Shown: positions 51,889 through 60,841, numbered from the stretch's first letter. The stretch is DNA of 64,000 bases from Burkholderiaceae bacterium (GCA_021208885.1 JAJOJF010000029.1:1-64000); one strand, 5' to 3'. Numbers and translations are program-made. Notes: generated from the letters alone by a model not told the origin.

Positions 51889-53262
51889 TTATTTGTCAGC
51901 GCTTTGGTCGACAACGTGTCTAACGACCACTCGATTACCATCGACATGATCCACTCGTATTGGTTCCCCGGCTTCGATGTACTCGCCGTCCGAGACAACA
52001 TCGACTCGCTTGCCCTCTATGTCGGCAATGCCGGCTGGGCGAAGGGTAGACATGGCAATGCCCATCTTGCCAACCAATTCATGTTCAGCGACGGGTTCGG
52101 ACGTAAATCCCCCGGCTGCGGTGAGGTCGGTCGAGAGCACCAGATGACGTCCAATCTTGGTTTTGGGTAGGAAGCGCAAAATCGCGAGGCTAGCCGCAAT
52201 GGCAACGATCAAAGAAACACCCAGACGGCTTGCAGCACCGATTAACGCGTCCATGGTGGCGCCTTCGCCAACGGTACTCAGCATCAAGCTACCTAGAAGG
52301 GCGATGATACCCAACACTCCCGCAATGCCAAAGCCTGGTATCACAAACGCTTCAATGAGCAACAACAAAATGCCAGCTGCCGCTAGCAAGAACTCTTCCC
52401 AGCCAGCCAGGTTCACTAGCCAATGCCCCCACAGAAAAAGGCCTAGGCTTGATAAACCAAGCGCACCTGGGACCCCGAACCCTGGTGTTCTCACCTCGAC
52501 GATGATCCCAATCATTGCAATCGACACTAGCAAGGAGCTCACCACAGGGTTAGTCAGAAACCGAACAAACTCCTCAGCCCAGTTGGTCTCTGTTTCCCGG
52601 ACTTCTGCATTTTTTAAGCCTAGCTGATCGAGCGCTGCTCTGAGCGTGCTTGCCTCAAAATCGGCGATCCCGAGCTTTAAAGCTTCTTCCGTGGTCAGCG
52701 TTAACAATTTACCCCGGGCAGTGACGCCTGGAATTGAAACGTCTGAATCGACCATGGCTTCGGCCACTAACGTGTCACGTCCACGGCTCTCAGCGGTAGC
52801 GCTGAATTCCTTGCGGACGTAAGAAACAGTCTTTTCTGAGGTCGGTTGCGTCTCAGTGCCCGAACTCTGAACAGGGGTTGCTGCTCCGATGGTGCCGCCC
52901 GGTGCCATCACGATCGCATTGGCCGCCAAGCTTATCAGAGCGCCTGCTGATATGGCGCGCGTGTCGATAAAGGCGATCGATTGAATCGGGCTTTTTAAAA
53001 GTGCATCGCGGATCTGGACGGCTGCATCCACACGACCGCCGAATGTATTAATCTGTAGCACCACTGCTGCGGCGTTGTTGTCTTGCGCTTCTTTAAGGAC
53101 ACGCTCGATAAAGGGAGCTAACCCCAGGTCAATCGTGCCCTCCACTTGGGCTACATAAACAATAGGACGCTGGCTTGTCGATTGCGCGCCAACCCAACTG
53201 CCGATAACAAGCGTTATCAGCAGCAGGATTGTCAGCAGAGTGTGGTTTTTACGACTAGCCAT
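51889..53262 (-). CDS. NfeD-family membrane-bound ClpP-class serine protease (NfeD1b, full-length)
   Basis: A 457-residue NfeD long-form protein. N-terminal signal/TM segment (about residues 9-26), then a ClpP-like protease domain: oxyanion region INTFGGRVDAAVQIRDAL near 71-88, nucleophile Ser in TRAISAGALISLAAN near 101-115 and catalytic Lys near SEKTVSYVRKEF (142-153). Four or five transmembrane helices follow (about 235-365) and the soluble OB-fold NfeD C-domain (about 380-450, IADIEGKRVDVVSDGEYIEAG). Long NfeD proteins work with SPFH/flotillin partners, encoded just downstream. It is likely involved in membrane-protein quality control or microdomain assembly. Confidence 0.9.
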   Translation of the reverse strand: MASRKNHTLLTILLLITLVIGSWVGAQSTSQRPIVYVAQVEGTIDLGLAPFIERVLKEAQDNNAAAVVLQINTFGGRVDAAVQIRDALLKSPIQSIAFIDTRAISAGALISLAANAIVMAPGGTIGAATPVQSSGTETQPTSEKTVSYVRKEFSATAESRGRDTLVAEAMVDSDVSIPGVTARGKLLTLTTEEALKLGIADFEASTLRAALDQLGLKNAEVRETETNWAEEFVRFLTNPVVSSLLVSIAMIGIIVEVRTPGFGVPGALGLSSLGLFLWGHWLVNLAGWEEFLLAAAGILLLLIEAFVIPGFGIAGVLGIIALLGSLMLSTVGEGATMDALIGAASRLGVSLIVAIAASLAILRFLPKTKIGRHLVLSTDLTAAGGFTSEPVAEHELVGKMGIAMSTLRPAGIADIEGKRVDVVSDGEYIEAGEPIRVDHVDGNRVVVRHVVDQSADK

Positions 53263-53291
53263 TTATTGAGTGTACATGGCTAGCTTCGCTG

Positions 53292-54935
53292 TCAAGCAGC
53301 TTCCCTGCGTTTTTTGAGGAATAGGAGAATTGACAGAGTGATCATGGCCAAGCCGAGTGCTGTCCTAAACCAGCCTTCCATTAATAACAGCGGCAAACCG
53401 GCGCAACCCGTAAAAGCTACACCATAGTACTTGGCCCACGCTTTGCCCGTTTTGATGGCGTTTTGGTATAGAGGGAAAAAAGCTGAGAACAGAGCCAAGA
53501 CAATGAAGAACAATGCCCAGGGCCGGGTAAAGAAAAGCGTGTAGTCATCGCTCGTGGAGACTGCTCTACCAAAGTTCAGTTCTGCCAGTGGTCCCAGTAC
53601 CACGCCAAGCACCATCGGGGTTAGTGGGAAACCGTTTTTTACCATCAGAAATCCCAAAATCCCGAAGGCTAGCAGTGTCCATATATCGAAAACGGTGTTG
53701 TTCAGCGTGAATACACCAATCGCGCAGTAAAGCAACACGACAACGCCCAAAAGGTAGAGGGGAATGCGAGTGATTAGCAGAAAGCCCCTTAACGCCCCTG
53801 CGGTGAGTGCCAGCGTCATGAAGTTGGCCAGGAAATAAGCCACCATGATCCCGTAGGCCAATACTGGTTGCGACGAGATAAAGGTCGGGCTGGGTGCAAT
53901 GTTGTGTATCGTCAGGGCACCTAGCATCACAGCAGTGACGGCGTCGCCTGGAATGCCCAGCGCCATCATCATGATGAGCGCACCGCCGGCGGTTGCGTTA
54001 TTGGAAGCCTCCGATGAAATCAAGCCTGGTGGCGTGCCAGTCCCAAATGCCTCCGGTGTCTTTGAGGCTTTCTTGGTCTGATCGTATGCCAGCAGGTTTG
54101 AAATTGAGCTGCCCGCTGCGGGAAGAAGTCCAACAAATAGTCCAATAAATGATGAGCGAACCAACGCGCCCCAATGCTTAAACACCTCAACGATGGACTC
54201 ACGGTGCTTCATTCTCACTGCCGAATGATGACCTTCAAGCATGGGTTTCTTGGCAGATTCCGAATCGCTCATGTCGTTAAGCAATTGGCTAAAAGCGAAT
54301 AGGCCAATCAAAACCGGCAAGAATGCGAATCCTGCGCCAAGTGCATCAAAATCAAATGTAAAACGAGCTGCGCCGTTGACTCGGTCTTCTCCAACACTCG
54401 CAACTAGCAAGCCCACCGTGCCAGCGATCAACCCTTTGATCATGGCGCCAGAGGAAAGGCTTGCCGCGATGGTCAGGGCAAACAGAACCAGCATAAAGTA
54501 GTCCCATGGACCAAATTCCAGACCAATGGCTGCCAGTGTCGGGGCGAGAAACACTAGCACAACTGCCGAGATCAATCCCCCAAAAAATGAAGCCCATAGG
54601 CCGAGTCCGAGAGCCAGGCCAGGGCGCCCACCTCTGGCCATTGGAAAGCCATCGAAGGTGGTTGCAATCGAGGACGGCGTGCCTGGCACCCCGATCAGGA
54701 TCGATGCAAACATGCCGCCAGTCAGACCGCCAACATAGACGCCCAGCATCGTCGATAAACCCTCAATCGGACTCATCCCGAAGGTGAAGGGGAGTGCAAG
54801 CACAACGGCCATGGTGATGGTAAAGCCAGGGATTGAGCCAGCGATAAGACCAGCCAAAACCCCAATAGCCATCAGCATCAGGTTGTTCAGCGCGAAAACT
54901 TCAACGAAGGCGCTTAAGAGATTTTCAATCAACAT
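53292..54935 (-). CDS. tctA: Tripartite tricarboxylate transporter large permease TctA
   Basis: A 547-residue TctA family permease with about 12 helices. Hallmarks: AGLIAGSIPGFTITMAVVLALP near residues 28-49, GGMFASILIGVPGTPSSIATTFDGFPM near 73-100, GTPPGLISSEASNNATAGGALIMMMALGIPG near 303-333. These carry the TctA signature. It forms the transporter with TctB (small permease) and TctC (periplasmic binding protein), encoded upstream, to import carboxylates using sodium or proton gradients. The Bug expansion is a feature of Burkholderiales. Confidence 0.93.
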   Translation of the reverse strand: MLIENLLSAFVEVFALNNLMLMAIGVLAGLIAGSIPGFTITMAVVLALPFTFGMSPIEGLSTMLGVYVGGLTGGMFASILIGVPGTPSSIATTFDGFPMARGGRPGLALGLGLWASFFGGLISAVVLVFLAPTLAAIGLEFGPWDYFMLVLFALTIAASLSSGAMIKGLIAGTVGLLVASVGEDRVNGAARFTFDFDALGAGFAFLPVLIGLFAFSQLLNDMSDSESAKKPMLEGHHSAVRMKHRESIVEVFKHWGALVRSSFIGLFVGLLPAAGSSISNLLAYDQTKKASKTPEAFGTGTPPGLISSEASNNATAGGALIMMMALGIPGDAVTAVMLGALTIHNIAPSPTFISSQPVLAYGIMVAYFLANFMTLALTAGALRGFLLITRIPLYLLGVVVLLYCAIGVFTLNNTVFDIWTLLAFGILGFLMVKNGFPLTPMVLGVVLGPLAELNFGRAVSTSDDYTLFFTRPWALFFIVLALFSAFFPLYQNAIKTGKAWAKYYGVAFTGCAGLPLLLMEGWFRTALGLAMITLSILLFLKKRREAA

Positions 54936-54954
54936 AATGATTCCTCACCCACGT

Positions 54955-55431
54955 TTAGTAAAATAATTCGCCTGCGGGCAAGATGACCCGCAAGGCGTAG
55001 GTGAAGATGGCCCACATGCCGCCAACAGACAGTATGGAGACCACTGCGTGCGTAACCACTCTGCGGGGACTTGCGCCGCCAACTAATGTTTGGGTGATGA
55101 AGACAAATAAAATGCCGGCCAACAACATGCCTAAGTAGGGCAGTGCCAGCAAAAACACGAAGAACATGGCAAAGCAAATCAGTGGATTTTTGTAAGCTTT
55201 TAACCAGCTCTTGAGACAAAATGGTGCGTTTTCTGGTCTAGGCTCAGACAGCGACGTGAACAGATAAATCAAGGCGAGCACGGCTAGCAGTATGAGTACA
55301 GCCCGCGGCCACACTTCCGAGCCGATCTGCGAGAAAGGCACTTCGCGAATGAAAAAAGTCTGCCAAAACAAAACCCCACAAAGAATTAGCAATAAAACCG
55401 CAATTACCGCGTCCCGATTCAATCTTGTCAT
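54955..55431 (-). CDS. tctB: Tripartite tricarboxylate transporter small permease TctB
   Basis: A 158-residue protein with four predicted transmembrane helices (about residues 8-24, 41-60, 85-112, 124-155) and charged loop segments, the TctB/DUF1468 plan. It lies 19 bp before tctA and after tctC with a 165-bp gap containing two hairpins. TctB is poorly conserved in sequence, so the call rests on size, topology and position between tctC and tctA. Confidence 0.85.
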   Translation of the reverse strand: MTRLNRDAVIAVLLLILCGVLFWQTFFIREVPFSQIGSEVWPRAVLILLAVLALIYLFTSLSEPRPENAPFCLKSWLKAYKNPLICFAMFFVFLLALPYLGMLLAGILFVFITQTLVGGASPRRVVTHAVVSILSVGGMWAIFTYALRVILPAGELFY

Positions 55432-55513
55432 ATCAATCTGCCCGTTTTGATGGTCGAGCGCAAAGGCTGCTGAAAACTTTTAGTGCGATGATCTTTGTCA
55501 CCGCCATGAATAA

Positions 55514-55547
55514 TTCAGGCCCGTGAGGCTCGCGCCAAGGGCCTGAA
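55514..55547. terminator. Stem-loop 1 between tctC and tctB
   Basis: TTCAGGCCC and GGGCCTGAA form a perfect 9-bp stem around a 16-nt loop, in the gap between the binding-protein gene and tctB (transcription leftwards). Together with stem-loop 2 it could reduce transcription into the permease genes. Confidence 0.55.
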
Positions 55548-55557
55548 AGAAAAATGC

Positions 55558-55581
55558 GTGCGCATCATAACGGATGCGCAC
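55558..55581 (-). terminator. Stem-loop 2 between tctC and tctB, with T-rich tail
   Basis: GTGCGCATC and GATGCGCAC form a perfect 9-bp stem with a 6-nt loop. On the minus strand a T-rich stretch (ATTTTTCTTTC) follows shortly after, so this looks like an intercistronic, probably partial, terminator just after tctC, favouring excess binding protein. Confidence 0.7.
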
Positions 55582-55596
55582 TGAGACCTGCGAAGC

Positions 55597-56562
55597 TTAC
55601 TTTTTGTACATGCCGATCTGAATAGCCAGGCGCTCGTGTTCTGCGTATGAGGCATTTAGGAAGTCCGAGTAGCCCTTGCTGCCTTTTGACATCACGACTG
55701 AGCCCTTTTCCTCGATGGCTTTGACCAAGGCAGGATCTTGTGCGGCTTTGACAAATGCATCTTCCCAGAACTTGACGATGTCAGCCGGGGTTCCTTTGGG
55801 CAGGGCAACGCCACGGGTTAGACCATAAAGAACGTTGACGCCTTGCTCTTTCAACGTTTGCACCATCGGGATGACGGGGTCACGCTCTTCAGTCGCAATG
55901 CCCAAAGCCAACAACGTACCCTCTTCAATGTACTGCTTGGCACTCAGAACGTTGGTCTCGCCCATCATGACGTTGCCAGACAGCAAAGCAGTGTTGCGTT
56001 CACGAGTGCCATCGTAGGAAACGTAACGCAGCTTGATGCCAGCAGCGTCTTCAAGAAGCAGGAAGATGAAATGGCTGGTTGACCCGAGTGTGACGCCCAC
56101 TGTAACGGACTCAGGCTTTTCCTTGGACATGGCGATCATCTGACTAAGCGACTTAAATGGCGCCTTGGTCGAAGAGCCAACGATGGATGGCGTGAAACTG
56201 ACAACTGCGACTGGTTCAAATGCCTCGTGGTTGAACTTGGCACGCCCAGTCAGGAAGCTCGTGATCACACTTTCGTGCAACGCAATGATTGAGCAGCCAT
56301 CGGGCTTGGCGTCTTTGACCTGAGCGGCACCCTGGATTCCACCTTGACCAGCCACGTTTACCACCTGCAGCTGAGGCTTTATTCCCGTTTTGTTGATGGT
56401 TTCAACGTAAAGTCGAAACACAATGTCAGTGTCACCACCGGCAGCCCAAGGCACGACTAACTGGGCGGTTGAACAGTTCGGGGCAGCCGCGTTGGCAGTG
56501 GTTGCCATCAGGCCGGCACATGCAATCGATGCTGCTGCGGTCAGAAATTTGGCTTTCAACAT
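55597..56562 (-). CDS. tctC: Tripartite tricarboxylate transporter substrate-binding protein (Bug/TctC)
   Basis: A 321-residue Bug-family periplasmic binding protein. Start at 56562, where AAGGAG lies 5-8 bases upstream; the longer frame is unlikely. Signal peptide MLKAKFLTAAASIACAGLMA ending ANA. Mature region begins APNCSTAQLVVPWAAGGDTDIVFRL, with the typical loop VPWAAGGDTD that binds carboxylate groups via water, and NVAGQGGIQGAAQVKDAKPDG. Two Cys near the ends of domain I (APNC and GCSII) may form a disulfide. It delivers a carboxylic acid to TctAB; the ligand is unknown. Confidence 0.9.
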   Translation of the reverse strand: MLKAKFLTAAASIACAGLMATTANAAAPNCSTAQLVVPWAAGGDTDIVFRLYVETINKTGIKPQLQVVNVAGQGGIQGAAQVKDAKPDGCSIIALHESVITSFLTGRAKFNHEAFEPVAVVSFTPSIVGSSTKAPFKSLSQMIAMSKEKPESVTVGVTLGSTSHFIFLLLEDAAGIKLRYVSYDGTRERNTALLSGNVMMGETNVLSAKQYIEEGTLLALGIATEERDPVIPMVQTLKEQGVNVLYGLTRGVALPKGTPADIVKFWEDAFVKAAQDPALVKAIEEKGSVVMSKGSKGYSDFLNASYAEHERLAIQIGMYKK

Positions 56563-56919
56563 AGGAACTCCTTTTGTTTTATCGGTAACAGACCGGACGG
56601 GATTCGCTGCTCGATGATTGGTCGAATAGGCTGGCACCCGTTTGGCCTTATTGTGCTAGCAAATACTATGCCCACCACTGTCCGAACAGTCAGCGCGAAG
56701 ACAGTTTTGTTACACAGAACACGATTGTTAACGCCATGCGAGCATTGATCAAGAGTTTCATCGTGGGGGAAACCCTTGGTCTGCTGCTTAATTCAAGCAA
56801 ATTTAAAACCGGGTTTACCGCTGCTCGGGCATTTGACTTAGGGATTTGTCATTTGCTAGTGAGATGAGCGCCGCTCACGTATTATCAGAGACTTTCTGAT
56901 GATCGAGAGCCTTTGCATC
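56563..56919. promoter_or_regulatory. Divergent promoter region between tctC and nadX (357 bp)
   Basis: No gene is seen. Two dyads stand out: ACTGTCCGAACAGT (56677-56690, symmetric except one base pair) and AAACCGGGTTT (56806-56816, perfect). A TGCTAGCA palindrome lies near 56654-56661. These are candidate binding sites for a regulator coordinating the transporter and the catabolic operon; no regulator gene is in the window nearby. Confidence 0.5.
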
Positions 56920-57753
56920 ATGTCTAACAACCAAACTTCTTCCGTGGTCGACATCCGTGTTGCTATTGCTGGCTTGGGGGCCATAGGCCAATCACTGGCG
57001 CGGTCATTGGCGGCGGGCAAAGTGCCAGGCGTCAAGCTTGTCGCGGTCTCTGCCAAGAACCACGAAAAGGCCGCTGCTTTCGTTAAGACCTTGACCCACT
57101 CAGTTCCGGTCTTGAAGATTGAAGAACTTGAGCCAGTTGCTGATTTAGTGGTCGAGTGCGCGCCAGCGGCGCTGTTGTCTGACATCGTCACCCCGTTTTT
57201 GAAAGCCGGGAAGCAGGCGATCGTGCTCTCAGTTGGTGCGCTGCTTTTTAACGATCACTTGCGCAAGGTTGCCGCTGAGCATGGTGGCACCATCATGGTG
57301 CCCACTGGTGCTTTAATCGGTCTTGATGCCGTCATTGCGGCGGCTGAGGGTCATATCCATGAGGTTAAAATGGTTACCCGCAAGCCGCCAGCGGGCTTAA
57401 AAGGCGCCCCGCATCTCTTAGAAAACAATATCAGCGTTGATGGCCTGACAAAGCCTTTAAAAGTTTTTGAGGGAAACGCACGTGACGCCGCCAAGGGCTT
57501 TCCGGCGAATTTGAATGTGGTGGTGGCGCTCGCTTTGGCTGGCGTTGGTCCAGAACGCACTACCCTCGAAATCTGGGCCGACCCGACGGTCACGCGCAAT
57601 ACACACACCATCAACGTAGATTCAGATTCAGCGCGATTCACCATGACAATCGAGAACATCCCATCCGAAAACCCCAAGACGGGCCGCATCGTGGCGCAAA
57701 GCGTGGTGGCGATGCTGCGCAAAATGCGTGCTGGCCTTCGTGTGGGCACCTGA
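56920..57753 (+). CDS. nadX: Aspartate dehydrogenase family protein
   Basis: A 277-residue protein of the aspartate dehydrogenase/DUF108 family. Rossmann motif IRVAIAGLGAIGQSLARSLA near residues 11-30; VVECAPAALL near 73-82; VPTGALIGLDAVIAAAEGHI near 127-146; substrate/cofactor end region AANLNVVVALALAGVGPERTTLEIWADP near 200. The family oxidises L-aspartate with NAD(P) to iminoaspartate or oxaloacetate, or runs in reverse. I prefer ATG 56920 to the earlier 56899. The gene lies 97 bp before the acyl-CoA dehydrogenase and may not belong to the same pathway. Confidence 0.85.
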   Translation: MSNNQTSSVVDIRVAIAGLGAIGQSLARSLAAGKVPGVKLVAVSAKNHEKAAAFVKTLTHSVPVLKIEELEPVADLVVECAPAALLSDIVTPFLKAGKQAIVLSVGALLFNDHLRKVAAEHGGTIMVPTGALIGLDAVIAAAEGHIHEVKMVTRKPPAGLKGAPHLLENNISVDGLTKPLKVFEGNARDAAKGFPANLNVVVALALAGVGPERTTLEIWADPTVTRNTHTINVDSDSARFTMTIENIPSENPKTGRIVAQSVVAMLRKMRAGLRVGT

Positions 57754-57784
57754 TTCCTTGGTGCTTGGTATTGTCATTGCGCAA

Positions 57785-57809
57785 AACAGCAGCGATGCGA
57801 ATCGCTGTT
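57785..57809. repeat. Small hairpin with GCGA tetraloop between nadX and the acyl-CoA dehydrogenase
   Basis: AGCGAT-GCGA-ATCGCT (57791-57806) forms a six-base stem with a GNRA tetraloop; the outer AAC/GTT bases can extend it around a three-base bulge. No T-run follows. It may be a processing or attenuation element. Confidence 0.35.
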
Positions 57810-57849
57810 AAAGTGTGCTTGAACAATCGTCACAAATGAGGAAATGGAC

Positions 57850-59019
57850 ATGAACTTTGAGTTGACGTCCAGGCAGCGTGAACTGCAGCAAAAAACCCGG
57901 GAATTTATTGCATCCAAGATAATCCCGCTCGAATCAGACCCGCGCTTGGGAGCACACGGTCCCGAGGAGTCGTTGCGGGCGGAGTTGGTAGCGTTGGCAC
58001 GCGAGGCCGGACTTTTAACGCCACATGCTTCTGTTGAGATGGGTGGCTTGGGCTTGAGTCACATCGACAAAGCCGTCGTGTTTGAGGAGGCAGGCTATTC
58101 ACGCCTTGGCCCAACGGCACTGAATATACATGCCCCGGATGAAGGCAATATCCATTTGATGGAAGTCGTGGCTACCTCTGAGCAAAAAGAACGCTGGTTG
58201 CGCCCGCAGGTTCAAGGCCAGATTCGATCGTGTTTTGCGATGACCGAGCCCGATGGGGCTGGTGCTGACCCCTCAATGTTATCCACTACTGCGGTGCGAG
58301 ATGGTGATGACTTCATCATCAACGGCAAGAAATGGTTCATCACCGGAGCGCACGGCGCGTCGTATGCCATCATCATGGCCAAGCTTGAAGACGGTTCGGC
58401 GACCATGTTCTTGAGTGACATGGATGCGCCGGGCATCGAGATCGTGCGCCTGATGGATGCCATGGACACGTGTTTTACGGGTGGCCATGCCGTGATGCAG
58501 TTCAATAACTTGCGTGTGCCGGCAACCCAAGTGCTTGGCGAGCTCGGTAAAGGCTTCCGTTACGCTCAGGTGCGATTGGCACCGGCCCGGTTGACGCATT
58601 GCATGCGCTGGCTGGGGCAGGCAAGGCGTGCCCATGACATCGCCACGGAATACGCCCGCACTCGCGAGGCTTTTGGCAAGCCCTTAGGCAAGCATGAGGG
58701 TGTAGGTTTCATGCTGGCAGACAACGACATGGACTTGCAAACGGCACGTTTGCACATTTGGCATACGGCAACTGTGCTTGATCGGGGCGAGACGGGGAAT
58801 TTTGAGTCGAGTCGTGCCAAGGTGGTGTGTTCCGAAGCCGAATGGCGGGTGGTGGATCGTTGCGTGCAGATTCTCGGTGGCCAGGGTGTTACAGGAGAGA
58901 CCGAGCTGATGCGCATCTTCACTGACATGCGTTCGTTCCGTATTTACGATGGTCCAAGCGAAGTGCATCGTTGGAGCATGGCCAGAAAAATTCTCGAGGG
59001 GAAGGCACCGACGCCATGA
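57850..59019 (+). CDS. Acyl-CoA dehydrogenase, ACAD10/ACAD11-like (LvaC-type)
   Basis: A 389-residue flavin-dependent acyl-CoA dehydrogenase family protein. FAD-contact region FAMTEPDGAGADPSML near residues 123-138 and KKWFITGAHG near 157-166. The C-terminal loop reads RIYDGPSEVHRWSMAR near 367-382: classical enzymes have Y-E-G-T-S with a catalytic Glu, but here the Glu is Asp, as in ACAD10/11-type and LvaC proteins that remove a phosphate from 4-phosphoacyl-CoA rather than oxidising it. It overlaps the SDR gene by 4 bp and is followed by an APH-type kinase. ATG 57850 has the better ribosome spacing. Confidence 0.85.
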   Translation: MNFELTSRQRELQQKTREFIASKIIPLESDPRLGAHGPEESLRAELVALAREAGLLTPHASVEMGGLGLSHIDKAVVFEEAGYSRLGPTALNIHAPDEGNIHLMEVVATSEQKERWLRPQVQGQIRSCFAMTEPDGAGADPSMLSTTAVRDGDDFIINGKKWFITGAHGASYAIIMAKLEDGSATMFLSDMDAPGIEIVRLMDAMDTCFTGGHAVMQFNNLRVPATQVLGELGKGFRYAQVRLAPARLTHCMRWLGQARRAHDIATEYARTREAFGKPLGKHEGVGFMLADNDMDLQTARLHIWHTATVLDRGETGNFESSRAKVVCSEAEWRVVDRCVQILGGQGVTGETELMRIFTDMRSFRIYDGPSEVHRWSMARKILEGKAPTP

Positions 59020-59795
59020 GAAAAGCGATTGATTCACTGTTTCGACTGGATGGCAAGGTAGCCCTAGTTACTGGCGCCTCAAGTGGGCTAGGCCAACACT
59101 TCGCCAAATTACTTGCCCAAGCCGGTGCGCATGTGGTGGTTGCTGCCAGACGCAAAGATCGTTTGCAGGATCTATGCGCCGAAATCTCGAATGCTGGTGG
59201 TCGGGCCAGTGCTGTGTCGCTTGATGTCACGGATGTCGCTAGCGTGGCGGCTTGTTTTGATGCATGCGATGCAGCGGCAGGTGTCCCTGATATTGTCGTC
59301 AGTAACGCGGGAACCACGGTTACCAAGATGGCGGTTGATCAGACGCCGGAAGACTTCGATCAGGTCATGAATGCCAACCTACGCGGTTGCTGGCTGGTGG
59401 ACACCGAAGCTGCCCGACGCCTGATTGCTGCACAAAAACCAGGCAGCATTATCAACATTGCATCAATCCTGGGTGCTCGCGTGGCCGCTGCAGTGGCGCC
59501 TTATGCGATTTCCAAGGCGGGTGTGATTCAGGCAACCAAGGCCATGGCCCTTGAATGGGCACGCTACGGCATTCGGGTCAACGCATTGCTGCCTGGCTAC
59601 GTGCGTACAGAACTTAATAGTGAGTTCCTTGACAGTGAGGTGGGTGACAAATTGCGCATGCGCATTCCAAGTCGTCGCTTTAACGAGCTAGCTGATCTTG
59701 ATGGTCCACTGCTGCTGTTGGCATCCGAAGCCGGGCGCGCCATGAGTGGCGCAACGGTTGAGGTTGACAGCGGGCACTTGGTGAGTGGGTTATGA
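59016..59795 (+). CDS. Short-chain dehydrogenase/reductase (LvaD-like ketoreductase candidate)
   Basis: A 259-residue classical SDR. Cofactor motif ALVTGASSGLGQHFA near residues 17-31, NAG in VVSNAGTTVTKM near 91-102, catalytic Ser in IINIASILGARVA near 144, and YAISKAGVIQ near 163-172. Start ATG 59016 overlaps the acyl-CoA dehydrogenase stop (ATGA); a longer frame from 58971 is only run-in. It could reduce a 4-keto group of an acyl-CoA or oxidise a hydroxyacyl-CoA. Cofactor preference (ARRKD after beta2) suggests NADP(H), because of the Arg residues. Confidence 0.88.
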   Translation: MRKAIDSLFRLDGKVALVTGASSGLGQHFAKLLAQAGAHVVVAARRKDRLQDLCAEISNAGGRASAVSLDVTDVASVAACFDACDAAAGVPDIVVSNAGTTVTKMAVDQTPEDFDQVMNANLRGCWLVDTEAARRLIAAQKPGSIINIASILGARVAAAVAPYAISKAGVIQATKAMALEWARYGIRVNALLPGYVRTELNSEFLDSEVGDKLRMRIPSRRFNELADLDGPLLLLASEAGRAMSGATVEVDSGHLVSGL

Positions 59796-60838
59796 GCCAG
59801 CAAGTAGCGCTCGATGATGCCGCTTGGGTCAGGCTGGGCAATTACTTGTTCGAACAGGGCGTCACACCAAGTAAACACATCACGGCTACATTGTTGACTG
59901 GTGGTCAATCCAACCCGACTTATCGTCTGACTAGTGGCGACAAATTATTTGTGCTGCGTAAAAAACCTGCTGGTGACCTGTTGCCTTCGGCGCATGCCAT
60001 CGATCGTGAATACCGGGTGATGAAAGCATTGCACAGCACGGCTGTCCCGGTGCCGCAGATGCTGGTCTACTGTGAGGACGAGAGCCTTATCGGTACACCT
60101 TTTTACGTAATGCCGTTTTTGCAAGGCCGGGTGTTTTTTGATCAGACGCTGCCGGACATGACGCGCGAGGCGCGTGGCGAAGTCTATCGCAGCATGAATC
60201 TGGCGATTGCTCAGTTGCATCGAGTCGATCCCGAGGCAATCGGTTTGGGGGACTATGGCAAGGCTGGGAACTACTTTGGCAGACAGATTCGGCGCTGGAG
60301 CCAGCAGTACCAAGAACACCACACCGAGCGCATTGCCTCACTGGAGCATCTCATCGATTGGCTGCCTGATCGTATTCCGGCGGGAGACCTGACTACCATT
60401 GTCCACGGCGACTATCGCCTGGACAACGTGATGTTGCATGCCACTGAGCCGAAAGTCATTGCCGTACTTGACTGGGAGCTGTCCACGCTTGGTCATCCAT
60501 TGGCTGATTTCTCGTATCACTGCATGAGCTGGCACATCCCGCCCTCGCTCTGGCGCGGCATCGGCGGCTTGAATCTTGCCGAGCTCGGCATCCCTAGCGA
60601 GCGTGAATATATTGAGCAGTACGTATCAGTAACCGGCTACCAGGGTGTTCAAGAGCACTGGGACTTTTATCTTGCGTACAATTTTTTTCGAATTGCGGCG
60701 ATACTCTACGGCATAGGAGAGCGTGCCAGGCAGGGCACGGCCACCGCGGACAACGCCATGGAAATGGCGTCCAAGGCTGAGCCATTGGCCGATATTGGCT
60801 GGCACTACGCACAACAATATCAAGCTCAGAGAGGGTGA
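59792..60838 (+). CDS. APH-family acyl-CoA kinase-like phosphotransferase (ACAD10/LvaA-type)
   Basis: A 348-residue aminoglycoside-phosphotransferase-fold protein. N-lobe GGQSNPTYRL near residues 31-40 and FVLRKKPAGDLLPSAHAIDRE near 50-70. The catalytic loop VHGDYRLDNVM near 202-212 has the Asp/Asn, and the metal-binding Asp is in VIAVLDWELSTLGHPLADFSY near 222-242. These blocks match the kinase domain of ACAD10/11 and bacterial LvaA, which phosphorylate the 4-hydroxyl of 4-hydroxyacyl-CoA. It overlaps the SDR gene by 4 bp and is followed 3 bp later by the ligase. Antibiotic resistance is not suggested. Confidence 0.85.
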   Translation: MSQQVALDDAAWVRLGNYLFEQGVTPSKHITATLLTGGQSNPTYRLTSGDKLFVLRKKPAGDLLPSAHAIDREYRVMKALHSTAVPVPQMLVYCEDESLIGTPFYVMPFLQGRVFFDQTLPDMTREARGEVYRSMNLAIAQLHRVDPEAIGLGDYGKAGNYFGRQIRRWSQQYQEHHTERIASLEHLIDWLPDRIPAGDLTTIVHGDYRLDNVMLHATEPKVIAVLDWELSTLGHPLADFSYHCMSWHIPPSLWRGIGGLNLAELGIPSEREYIEQYVSVTGYQGVQEHWDFYLAYNFFRIAAILYGIGERARQGTATADNAMEMASKAEPLADIGWHYAQQYQAQRG

Positions 60839-60841
60839 CAA

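Noticed and set aside
59792-60838. Aminoglycoside resistance gene
   Set aside because: The fold is APH-like, but motifs and operon context fit ACAD10/LvaA-type kinases of acyl-CoA metabolism.
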